Shown here: one piece after another, positions 14,902-22,892 of the stretch
Numbering within the stretch: position 1 is the first letter of the stretch
Layout of the letters: the number at the start of each line of letters is the position of its first letter
From: an uncultured Gemmatimonadota bacterium
Lineage (GTDB): Bacteria; Gemmatimonadota; Gemmatimonadetes; Gemmatimonadales; GWC2-71-9
Assembly (NCBI GenBank): GCA_946479825.1
Contig: CAMLHU010000007.1
Span: 1 to 22,892, forward strand
DNA length: 22,892 nt
Direction of reading: 5' to 3'
The notes under the pieces: generated by a model
The model's database searches: none
What the model saw: the letters and a program-made list of their open reading frames with translations, nothing else
Told to the model about the DNA's origin: nothing
Position numbers and translations under genes: made by a program

Positions 14902-15384
14902 ATGGCCGACACCTTTCGTCGTCTCATGGAGCACCTCGCCTGGGCCGACCAGCGCGCACTCGCCGCGCTGCAGGCGGCCGGCGCCCCCGACCCCGGGCTC
15001 GTCGAGCTTTACGCCCACGTCCTCGGCGCCGAGGCGGTGTGGCTCGCGCGCATCGAGGGACGCGCCGCCCCGATGCCGGTGTGGCCCCGGCTCGACCTGG
15101 CCGGGTGCGCGGCGCTCGCGGCCGAGAACGCCGCCGGGCTCCGGCGGTACGCCGCGGACCTCACCCCGGCCGAGCTCGCGCGGCCGGTGACGTACCGCAA
15201 CAGCGCCGGGGCCGAGTTCACCTCGACCGTCGAGGACATCCTGGTCCAGGTGGCGCTCCACGGCAGCTACCACCGCGGCCAGGTGGCCCGCGGGTTGCGG
15301 CAGGATGGGCACGAGCCCCAGGCCACCGACTACATCGCCTGGGCGCGTGGCGCGCCGGCGGCAGTGCGCCGGCCGGGCGCATAG
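14902..15384 (+). CDS. DinB-family protein (putative metal-dependent hydrolase or thiol transferase)
   Basis: This 160-residue four-helix-bundle protein belongs to the DinB/YfiT-like superfamily. The metal-binding histidines are visible: His39 in LYAHVLGAE, and His120 and His124 in ALHGSYHRGQVARGL (118-132). The N-terminal LMEHLAWADQRAL is also typical. The superfamily includes bacillithiol or mycothiol S-transferases and damage-induced proteins, but the role of this member cannot be read. The ATG at 14902 has AGGA eight bases upstream. The protein appears cytosolic. The TAG stop overlaps a TAGCTT hexamer, and the DUF481 gene starts 73 bases later. Confidence 0.85.
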   Translation: MADTFRRLMEHLAWADQRALAALQAAGAPDPGLVELYAHVLGAEAVWLARIEGRAAPMPVWPRLDLAGCAALAAENAAGLRRYAADLTPAELARPVTYRNSAGAEFTSTVEDILVQVALHGSYHRGQVARGLRQDGHEPQATDYIAWARGAPAAVRRPGA

Positions 15385-15405
15385 CTTGGGGGGCCGCTCC
15401 GGCGC

Positions 15406-15411
15406 TATCTT
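15406..15411 (+). promoter_or_regulatory. Putative -10 element (TATCTT)
   Basis: TATCTT ends 46 bases before the ATG at 15458. A TTGGGG at 15386-15391 lies 14 bases upstream and could be a weak -35 contact. A second hexamer, TAGCTT, sits at 15382-15387 across the preceding stop codon. Confidence 0.4.
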
Positions 15412-15457
15412 ACCCGCGTTCCCTGACCCCGAGCCCACTGTACTTGACGAGTCCGTA

Positions 15458-16198
15458 ATGACCCGGCGCCTTTCTGCTGTGCTCCTGACGTTCCTGACGT
15501 TCGCCCCTTCGGCCCTGGCGGCCCAGGCGCCCGCGCCGCCGCCCGCGCCCCGGCGCGCCGACTTCACCGCCGACCTCGGCCTGGTGTCCACGTCGGGCAA
15601 CTCCAACATCACGACCTACAACGTCGGCGAGAAGATCGTCTTCCGTCCCGGCCACTGGACGCTGACCCAGAACTTCGGGATCATCTACGGCAAGACCGGC
15701 GGCGTGGTGAACGCCAACTCGATCGCCAGCGGCCTCCGCGGCGACTACAACCTGGCCATCCGGCTCGCCATCTACGGCCTCGGCAAGTTCGAGCGCAACA
15801 CCTTCGCCGGCGTGTCGAGCCGGTTCGAGGAGGCCACCGGTCTCTCGGCCAAGCTGCTCGACACCGCCACCGACCAGTTCTCGTTCGAGTTCGGTCTCGG
15901 CTACATCCAGCAGCGCGCCGTGGCCGGCGACCGCCGGGACTTCCTCTCCGCCCGGACCGCGGGCGTGTACCGCCACAACTTCAGCAAGGCCGCGTTCGCC
16001 CAGCAGTCGGTCGAGGTCCTGCCGAACCTGAAGCAGGGCGACGACTACCGGATCAACTCCGAGACCTCGCTCTCGGCCCCGCTGTCGAGCCATCTGGCGC
16101 TGAAAAGCGCGCTGGTGATCAAGTTCGACAACCTGCCGGAGCCGGGCTTCAAGAGCACCGACCGGACGTTCACCTCGGGGTTGCAGATCACCTTCTGA
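15458..16198 (+). CDS. DUF481 outer-membrane beta-barrel protein (YdiY-like)
   Basis: The 246-residue protein has a Sec signal (core LSAVLLTFLTFAPSALA, cleavage after LAA or AQA near residue 23). A Pro/Ala linker follows, then a repeating pattern of amphipathic strands, for example DFTADLGLVSTSGNSNITTY and the C-terminal RTFTSGLQITF. The GLVSTSGNSN segment is the start signature of DUF481 proteins, and the terminal Phe fits the signal for outer-membrane barrel insertion. Related proteins are salt- or acid-induced in enterobacteria, but their function is unclear. The ATG at 15458 gives the best signal peptide; a longer frame exists upstream but runs back into the DinB gene. The MscL gene follows by 15 bases. 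Confidence 0.85.
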   Translation: MTRRLSAVLLTFLTFAPSALAAQAPAPPPAPRRADFTADLGLVSTSGNSNITTYNVGEKIVFRPGHWTLTQNFGIIYGKTGGVVNANSIASGLRGDYNLAIRLAIYGLGKFERNTFAGVSSRFEEATGLSAKLLDTATDQFSFEFGLGYIQQRAVAGDRRDFLSARTAGVYRHNFSKAAFAQQSVEVLPNLKQGDDYRINSETSLSAPLSSHLALKSALVIKFDNLPEPGFKSTDRTFTSGLQITF

Positions 16199-16213
16199 GA
16201 CGGGGGAGGGACG

Positions 16214-16630
16214 ATGATCAAGGAATTCAAGGCGTTCGCGCTCCGCGGTAACGTGGTGGACATGGCGGTCGGCATCATCATCGGCGCCGCCTTCGGGGCC
16301 ATCGTCAAGAGCCTCGTGGACGACGTCCTGATGCCGCCGCTCGGCGCGCTCGTGGGCGGGGTGGATTTCTCGAGCCTCTCCCTCACCATCCGCGAGGCGG
16401 CGGCCGGGAGCCCCGCGGTGGTGATCCGCTACGGCGTGTTCCTCAACACGATCGTCAGCTTCATCATCGTGGCCTTCGCGGTCTTCATGCTGGTCCGCGC
16501 GATGAACCGCATGCTGGCCCAGAAACCCGCCCCGGCCGCGGCGCCGACCACGAAGGATTGCCCGTACTGCCTCTCGACCATCCCGCTCAAGGCCACCCGG
16601 TGCGCCCACTGCACGGCCGACGTGAAGTGA
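16214..16630 (+). CDS. mscL: Large-conductance mechanosensitive channel with C-terminal zinc ribbon
   Basis: MscL opens under membrane tension and releases solutes during osmotic downshock. The 138-residue protein begins with the canonical [20 protein letters not shown], followed by the first helix [20 protein letters not shown] with PPLG, and a second helix at about 75-95. The usual cytoplasmic helix is replaced by an Ala/Pro linker and a zinc-ribbon-like knuckle pair, CPYC (116-119) and CAHC (130-133), in a [18 protein letters not shown] pattern. The gene has a strong GGGAGGG ribosome site. Its stop shares GTGA with the next start. The channel call is firm; metal binding by the tail is inferred from the cysteines. 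Confidence 0.95.
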   Translation: MIKEFKAFALRGNVVDMAVGIIIGAAFGAIVKSLVDDVLMPPLGALVGGVDFSSLSLTIREAAAGSPAVVIRYGVFLNTIVSFIIVAFAVFMLVRAMNRMLAQKPAPAAAPTTKDCPYCLSTIPLKATRCAHCTADVK

Positions 16631-17178
16631 CCCGCTGGGCGGCGGCGCTCCTTCCGCTCCTGGCGGGAGGGGCCTGCCGCCCCGCGGCGCGGCCCCCGGC
16701 CGCGCCCGCCCGGCCGATCGCCGACGCGGCCCTCCGCAACGCGACCTACCACCTCGCCTTCGATCCCACCCGCACCGTCCGGCTGGTGGACGGCGCCTAC
16801 GCCGACCCGGCGGACGGCGACGACGGGATGAAGATCCAGACCCGCCTGCTCCAAACGATCACCCGCGGCGTCCTCCCCGACGGACGGGCCGAGGCGGCGG
16901 TGGTCCTGGTGACGACGGCGGGCGGGACCGGCAGCTTCACCGACGTGGCGCTGCTGGCCGACAGCGCGGGCGTGGCGCAGAACGTCGCCACCGTGGGGCT
17001 CGGCGCCGGGGTCACCGTGAAGGCGATCCGGCTCTACGCCGACTCCGCCGCGGTGACCGTGGTGACCCGCGGCCCGAAGGATCCGGCGTGCTGCCCCACG
17101 TCGGAGCAGACCCGGCACTACGTCCTCGACGGCGGGCGCCTCATCCCCACCGACCCGGTGCCGGCGGCGACCCGATGA
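16627..17178 (+). CDS. Exported hypothetical protein, possible lipoprotein
   Basis: No family is recognised with confidence. The GTG at 16627 overlaps the mscL stop by four bases and opens a 183-residue protein with a short signal: [16 protein letters not shown], Cys17. The cysteine suggests a lipoprotein, but the residues before it (GGA) do not fit the usual lipobox with Leu at -3, so plain secretion is also possible. The mature part has the pattern [19 protein letters not shown], a central beta-rich section, and a C-terminal [19 protein letters not shown] motif with paired cysteines that recurs in small exported proteins. A tightly packed downstream gene (ATGA overlap) suggests co-translation. 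The gene is credible and the function unknown. Confidence 0.72.
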   Translation: MTRWAAALLPLLAGGACRPAARPPAAPARPIADAALRNATYHLAFDPTRTVRLVDGAYADPADGDDGMKIQTRLLQTITRGVLPDGRAEAAVVLVTTAGGTGSFTDVALLADSAGVAQNVATVGLGAGVTVKAIRLYADSAAVTVVTRGPKDPACCPTSEQTRHYVLDGGRLIPTDPVPAATR

Positions 17179-17474
17179 TCCGCTACGAGGTGACCCTCGA
17201 GGTCGAACCCGCGCTGGCGGCGGGCCTCGAGGACTACATGCGGGGCAAGCACATCCCCGAGATCCTCGCCACCGGATGCTTCGCGTCCATCCGCTTCGAG
17301 CGCGCCGGCGAGGGGCGCTTCCGCACCAGCTACGAGGCCGCCACCCAGGCCGACCTCGACCGCTACCTGGCCCGCCACACCGGCGCCTTCCGCGCCGACT
17401 TCCTCACCTACTTCCCGCGCGGCACCGCCGCCATCCGGGAGACCTGGACCGAGCTCGAGCGCTGGGAGCGCTGA
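17175..17474 (+). CDS. DUF4286 family protein
   Basis: This small cytosolic protein has 99 residues. It starts [15 protein letters not shown] and contains HIPEILATGCFASIRFER (35-52) and a C-terminal FRADFLTYFPRGTAAIRETW. These match DUF4286, a ferredoxin-like small domain of unknown function. The ATG at 17175 shares ATGA with the stop of the preceding gene; earlier starts in the same frame would run through that gene. It is the last member of the tight DUF481-MscL-exported protein run before a hairpin and a new promoter-like element. Confidence 0.8.
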   Translation: MIRYEVTLEVEPALAAGLEDYMRGKHIPEILATGCFASIRFERAGEGRFRTSYEAATQADLDRYLARHTGAFRADFLTYFPRGTAAIRETWTELERWER

Positions 17475-17475
17475 C

Positions 17476-17491
17476 GGCGGCGCCCGCCGCC
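17476..17491 (+). terminator. Weak hairpin after the DUF4286 gene
   Basis: GGCGGC (17476-17481) and GCCGCC (17486-17491) can pair around a four-base loop directly after the DUF4286 stop. No U-rich tract follows, so this is at best a partial or pausing terminator. It precedes a promoter-like TAGATT. Confidence 0.25.
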
Positions 17492-17499
17492 GGGTCCGT

Positions 17500-17505
17500 T
17501 AGATT
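17500..17505 (+). promoter_or_regulatory. Putative -10 element (TAGATT)
   Basis: TAGATT ends 26 bases before the ATG at 17532, after a small hairpin. It may start a second transcript covering the AsnC-domain, phosphatase, protease and FHA genes. Confidence 0.35.
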
Positions 17506-17531
17506 CCGTGTCGTCCCTGCCCGGAGCCCCG

Positions 17532-17813
17532 ATGGTCACCGCAATCATCCTGCTCGACATCGAGCGCGGCCGCGTCAACGAGGTCGCGGAGCAGGTCGCC
17601 GCCCTGCCCGGCGTGGCCGAGGTCTATTCGGTCGCCGGCCGCTGCGACCTCGCGGTCGTGGCGCGCGTCGCCGCCAACGACGACCTCGCCGCGCTGGTCA
17701 CCGACCGGATGGTCGCCGTCTCCGGCATCACCGGCACCGAGACCCTCATCGCCTTCCGCGCCTACTCCCGGCGCGACATCGAAGCGGCGTTCGCCGTGGG
17801 GGCCAACGGATGA
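17532..17813 (+). CDS. Stand-alone Lrp/AsnC ligand-binding domain protein
   Basis: The 93-residue protein is only the C-terminal RAM (ACT-like) domain of Lrp/AsnC regulators: VTAIILLDIERGRVNEVAEQ, then LPGVAEVYSVAGRCDLAVVA (33-52), then a final strand TETLIAFRAY. The DNA-binding helix-turn-helix is absent, and the upstream sequence does not encode one. Such small proteins assemble into rings and bind amino acids, and may modulate partners. The ATG at 17532 has GGAG five bases upstream; a GTG 24 bases earlier is less likely because it lies at the promoter-like TAGATT. The stop shares ATGA with the phosphatase start. Confidence 0.85.
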   Translation: MVTAIILLDIERGRVNEVAEQVAALPGVAEVYSVAGRCDLAVVARVAANDDLAALVTDRMVAVSGITGTETLIAFRAYSRRDIEAAFAVGANG

Positions 17814-18559
17814 GACGCGCCCTGCTCGCCCTGTTCGCGCTCGCCCTCCCGGCGCCGGCGGTCGCCCAGCACGCCGACGCCGGCCGCGGGCTCGAGATCA
17901 AGTACGTCCGCGACGCCGAGGAGTACGCCACGCTGACCCGGATGGTCTACCGGCTCGCCGGCGCGTCGGTGGCGCGGCAGGCCGACAACCTCCCGCGCGC
18001 CACGGCGTGGGCGGTGGTGCTCGACCTCGACGAGACCGTGCTCGACAATTCCGCGTACCAGCTGGAGCGCGGCGCGTACGACCTGCACTTCGACGGCGGC
18101 TCGTGGGACGCCTGGGTGACGCGCGAAGAGGCCGGCCTCGTCCCCGGGGTCGCCGATTTCATCGCGGGGGTGCGACGGCTGGGCGGCCACGTGGCCTGGA
18201 TCTCCGACCGGTCGGCCGCCACCGCGGACCATACCCGGAACAACCTCGTGCGCGACGGCCTCTGGAACGACGGCGACCGGCTCTGCCTCAAGGCGGGCCC
18301 GGCCGACTCCACCAAGGTCCGGCGCCGCACCGAGGTGGTGACCGGCCAGGGAAGCTGCGCCTGGGCGGGTACGCCGATGCGGGTCCTGGCGTACGTCGGC
18401 GACCAGATGAAGGACGGCCCGGGCCGGGGCGATTTCCCCGGGCCCGGCGAACCTGACTCGCTCGCCGGCGCCGACGCGGCGTTCGGGCTCCGGTCGTTCA
18501 TCATCCCCAACCCGACGTACGGCAGCTGGGTCAGCCGCGTGACCCGCCGCCGTCCCTGA
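17810..18559 (+). CDS. Periplasmic HAD acid phosphatase / 5'-nucleotidase (class B/C, e(P4)-like)
   Basis: The 249-residue protein has a Sec signal (RALLALFALALPAPAVA, cleavage near AVA|Q at residue 19). It shows the HAD phosphatase motifs: VVLDLDETVLDN (69-80) with Asp72 and Asp74, WISDRS in place of the family's usual WISNR, and YVGDQMKD near residue 198. This is the DDDD-type HAD family of lipoprotein e(P4) and plant vegetative storage proteins, which release phosphate from mononucleotides. Unlike e(P4) there is no lipobox cysteine, so it should be soluble in the periplasm. It is translated with the AsnC-domain gene (ATGA overlap), and a protease gene starts one base after its stop. Confidence 0.87.
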   Translation: MRRALLALFALALPAPAVAQHADAGRGLEIKYVRDAEEYATLTRMVYRLAGASVARQADNLPRATAWAVVLDLDETVLDNSAYQLERGAYDLHFDGGSWDAWVTREEAGLVPGVADFIAGVRRLGGHVAWISDRSAATADHTRNNLVRDGLWNDGDRLCLKAGPADSTKVRRRTEVVTGQGSCAWAGTPMRVLAYVGDQMKDGPGRGDFPGPGEPDSLAGADAAFGLRSFIIPNPTYGSWVSRVTRRRP

Positions 18560-18560
18560 C

Positions 18561-19844
18561 GTGCGCCGGCTCGCGGTCGCCGCGCTCCTCCTCGCCGCGG
18601 GCCCCCTCGCCGCCCAGGCCCCCGACTCCGCCGCGGTCCCGGGCGGCGTCGCGACCGAGCTCTTCCGCCGCTACGCCGACCGGGTCCCCAAGGTCGAGGT
18701 CCTCGAGACCGGCTCGGGCGCCAAGGCGCTCACCGGCTCGGCGTTCTTCGTCACCGACGACGGTCTCCTCGTCACCAACTATCACGTCATCGCGCGGCTG
18801 GTCCACGACCCCGACCGCTACCGCGCGGTGCTGCTCGATCGCGACGGCACCGAACGCCGGGCCGACATCCTGGCCGTGGACGTCGTGCACGACCTCGCCG
18901 TCCTCGAGACCGACGCGCACCCCGACGACCAGTACTTCACCTTCGCCGCCGGCCCCCTCGACCAGGGGGAGCGCCTCTACGCGATGGGGCATCCCCTCGA
19001 GCTCGGGCTCTCGATCGTCGAGGGCACCTACAACGGCCTCCTGCGGCACACGCTCTACCCCAGGATCCATTTCACCGGCTCGCTCAACCCCGGGATGAGC
19101 GGCGGGCCCACCATCGACACCCGCGGCGAGGTGGTGGGCGTCAACGTCTCCACCGAGGGGAACGAGGTGAGCTTCCTCGTCCCCGGCGACCGGGCGGCCG
19201 CGCTCGTGGCCACGGTCGAGTCGCCCGGCTTCCGGCCCCCCGACGACCTGATGGCGGAGGTGGCGCGCCAGCTGCGGGCCTACCAGCGGACCTACCTCGC
19301 CACGCTCTTCACCGGCGACGTGCCGTCCACCGACCTGGGCGGCGTCTCCCTGCCCACCCAGGCGGCCCCGTTCTTCAACTGCTGGGCCGACGCCGACCGC
19401 GACCCGGACGCCCCCTACCAGACGGTGGTCCACCAGTGCTCCACCGACGACGTCGTCTTCCTGGCGGAAGACCACTGGTCGGGGATCGTGGACTTCGAGC
19501 ACCGCGTCATCACGCCGAGCGGGCTCGCGACGCCGCGGTTCTACGCCGCCTACCAGCAGGCGTTCGCCGACTGGGGCGACGCGCTCGACGACGGGGGCGA
19601 CGACGTCACCGACTTCCGCTGCCGCACCCGGAACGTGACGCAGGGCGGCGCGCGCTGGCGCACCGCGTTCTGCATCCGCGCCTACACCGAGCTCGACGGC
19701 CTGTACGACGTCGTGTTCAAGGCCGCCCTCCTCGGCCGGTCGGACGTCGGCGTGACCACGCAGCTCACCCTCTCCGGCGTGACGTACGACAATGCGGTGG
19801 CCGTGACCCGGCGCTACTTCGGACGGCTTCGGTGGACGCGGTAG
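18561..19844 (+). CDS. Secreted trypsin-like serine protease (S1C-type)
   Basis: The 427-residue protein starts at a GTG one base after the previous stop. A Sec signal is present (RLAVAALLLAAGPLAAQA). The protease domain at about 50-215 holds the catalytic triad: His75 in VTNYHVIA, Asp111 in VHDLAVL, and Ser180 in NPGMSGGPTID. This resembles the DegP/HtrA-type S1C fold. No PDZ domain follows. Instead, a second region of about 210 residues (TDLGGVSLPTQ to the end) contains four cysteines that could form disulfides and is of unknown fold. The 3' end overlaps the start of the FHA gene by 13 bases, so the two proteins are probably made together. Confidence 0.87.
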   Translation: MRRLAVAALLLAAGPLAAQAPDSAAVPGGVATELFRRYADRVPKVEVLETGSGAKALTGSAFFVTDDGLLVTNYHVIARLVHDPDRYRAVLLDRDGTERRADILAVDVVHDLAVLETDAHPDDQYFTFAAGPLDQGERLYAMGHPLELGLSIVEGTYNGLLRHTLYPRIHFTGSLNPGMSGGPTIDTRGEVVGVNVSTEGNEVSFLVPGDRAAALVATVESPGFRPPDDLMAEVARQLRAYQRTYLATLFTGDVPSTDLGGVSLPTQAAPFFNCWADADRDPDAPYQTVVHQCSTDDVVFLAEDHWSGIVDFEHRVITPSGLATPRFYAAYQQAFADWGDALDDGGDDVTDFRCRTRNVTQGGARWRTAFCIRAYTELDGLYDVVFKAALLGRSDVGVTTQLTLSGVTYDNAVAVTRRYFGRLRWTR

Positions 19845-20797
19845 CCTTCGTCGAGCTCCTCGACCGCCGGGGCCGTGTCCGCCTGCGCCAGCCGGTCGCC
19901 GCGCTCCCGGCCACCATCGGTCGCGGCTACGACAACGCGGTCATCCTCGACGACCGCTGGGCCTCCCCGCTCCACGCCCGACTCCTCCGCGACGAGGCCG
20001 GACGCCTCGTGCTCGAGGACGCCGGCAGCGAGAACGGCACCTTCCGCGCCGGCCGCCGTGGCCGCGTCTCGCGGGTCGAGATCGCCCCTGGCGTTCTCCT
20101 CCGGCTCGGTCATACGTGGATCCGCGTGGTGGACCCCGCCTTCCCGCTCCCGCCGACCTGGAAGGAAGGAGCGCGCGCACCCGGGTTCGGCGGCTGGATC
20201 GAGTCCCGCCCGGTGGCGCTGACCCTGACGGCGGCGGCCGGCCTGACGCTCGGCTGGCAGACCTGGCTCACGCACACCGACGCAGGCGGCGGCGCGTACA
20301 TCGCGGGCGCCGGACTCGCCGCGCTCGGCTTCGTCGCGGTCTGGGCCGGACTCTGGGCCCTCGCCGGCCGGAGCACCGCGCCCAACGGCCGCTTCCCGGG
20401 CCACCTCGCCGTGGCGTCGGCCGGCATCGTGGCCGCGGCCGCACTCACCGCGGGCCGCGAATACCTCGAGTTCCTCTGGCCCGCCGCGGCGCTCCCCGAC
20501 GCCGCCAGCTGGGTCGGGCTCGGTCTCGTTGGCACCGCGGTCCTCGCGGGCCACCTCGGCCTCAACACGTCGATGCCGCGGCGCCGCCTGCTGGCCGTCG
20601 GCGCCAGCGTGGCCTTCGCCATCGTCGCGGTGCTGGCACTCTCCACCCCCGACGACACGGCCGGCGACCCCGGATTCTCCGCCGTACTCAAGCCGCTCAA
20701 GAGCTCGGTCATCCCCGCCGAGCCGGCCGACCGATTCTTCTCGGCCGTCGGCGAGCTCAAGGCGCAGGTCGATTCCCTCGCGGCAGATACGCTGTAG
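19832..20797 (+). CDS. FHA-domain membrane protein
   Basis: The 321-residue protein has an N-terminal FHA domain (about 20-100): IGRGYDNAV (29-37), SPLH (45-48, Ser and His) and SENGT (66-70), the residues that contact phosphothreonine. A linker leads to about five membrane helices between 125 and 280, for example YIAGAGLAALGFVAVWAGLW, and a C-terminal polar tail with a coiled segment. It should bind phosphothreonine peptides on the cytoplasmic face, possibly made by a kinase such as the one at 13085-14794. The GTG at 19832 lies inside the end of the protease gene (13-base overlap) and begins DAVAFVELLDRRG, directly before the domain; this start is the best fit. Confidence 0.82.
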   Translation: MDAVAFVELLDRRGRVRLRQPVAALPATIGRGYDNAVILDDRWASPLHARLLRDEAGRLVLEDAGSENGTFRAGRRGRVSRVEIAPGVLLRLGHTWIRVVDPAFPLPPTWKEGARAPGFGGWIESRPVALTLTAAAGLTLGWQTWLTHTDAGGGAYIAGAGLAALGFVAVWAGLWALAGRSTAPNGRFPGHLAVASAGIVAAAALTAGREYLEFLWPAAALPDAASWVGLGLVGTAVLAGHLGLNTSMPRRRLLAVGASVAFAIVAVLALSTPDDTAGDPGFSAVLKPLKSSVIPAEPADRFFSAVGELKAQVDSLAADTL

Positions 20798-20860
20798 CCA
20801 GCCGGCTCGTGCCGAGCACACCTAGCCACGGTCAGCGGCTCACCGAGAGCGCCCCCCACC

Positions 20861-22892
<2,032 letters not shown>

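Noticed and set aside
20798..20860. Hairpin GCTCG-TGC-CGAGC before oligopeptidase B as terminator
   Set aside because: The stem has only five base pairs and no U-tract follows, so it is not worth annotating.

Overview
The window is gene-dense, very GC-rich bacterial DNA. It holds 19 protein genes, of which two run off the ends. I see no rRNA, tRNA, CRISPR array, transposase or phage gene, and no stretch over 300 bases without a gene (the largest gaps are about 105-130 bases). Several things suggest a free-living member of the Gemmatimonadota or a neighbouring FCB-group lineage: base composition, frequent GTG and TTG starts, a membrane Ser/Thr kinase plus an FHA protein, a DUF481 outer-membrane barrel, and a recurring TAnnTT promoter-like motif resembling the Bacteroidota -10 element. 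That assignment is inference, not proof.

Region 1 (1-7888) looks like a glycan-use locus. The end of a sodium/solute symporter gene faces a four-gene minus-strand operon. In transcription order this encodes a sugar nucleotidyltransferase, an N-acetylhexosamine 1-kinase-like enzyme, a large secreted GH123-like glycosidase and a secreted GH29-type alpha-L-fucosidase. Gene spacing is -4, +10 and -14 bases. The exported enzymes would release sugars from a fucosylated, HexNAc-containing glycan. The kinase and nucleotidyltransferase would turn free HexNAc into HexNAc-1-phosphate and then a nucleotide sugar. The symporter is a candidate importer.

Region 2 (8015-10214, plus strand) holds a small two-helix membrane protein shaped like a potassium-channel pore module but without the TVGYG filter, then signal peptidase II, then a Cys/Met-metabolism PLP enzyme of the methionine gamma-lyase type. 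Convergent to it (10326-12148, minus strand) is a pair with a 4-base overlap: an exported Gln/Met-rich protein and a phosphodiester-glycosidase-like protein. The convergent gap carries a phased seven-base repeat array, and a shorter copy lies in the other convergent gap at 1168-1188.

Region 3 (12262-15384) has a short-chain dehydrogenase, a convergent membrane-anchored Ser/Thr kinase, and a divergent DinB-family protein.

Region 4 (15458-22892) is a tightly packed plus-strand run: DUF481 outer-membrane protein, MscL with a C-terminal zinc ribbon, an exported hypothetical protein, a DUF4286 protein, a stand-alone AsnC ligand-binding domain, a periplasmic HAD acid phosphatase, a secreted trypsin-like protease, a membrane FHA protein and oligopeptidase B (cut by the window end just short of its expected C-terminus). 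Many neighbours overlap by 4 or 13 bases, suggesting translational coupling.

Nothing here is a clear-cut new system. The items most worth checking are the glycan operon with its unassigned 1000-residue enzyme, the filterless channel-like protein, the zinc-ribbon MscL, the overlapping protease-FHA pair, and the heptamer repeats.
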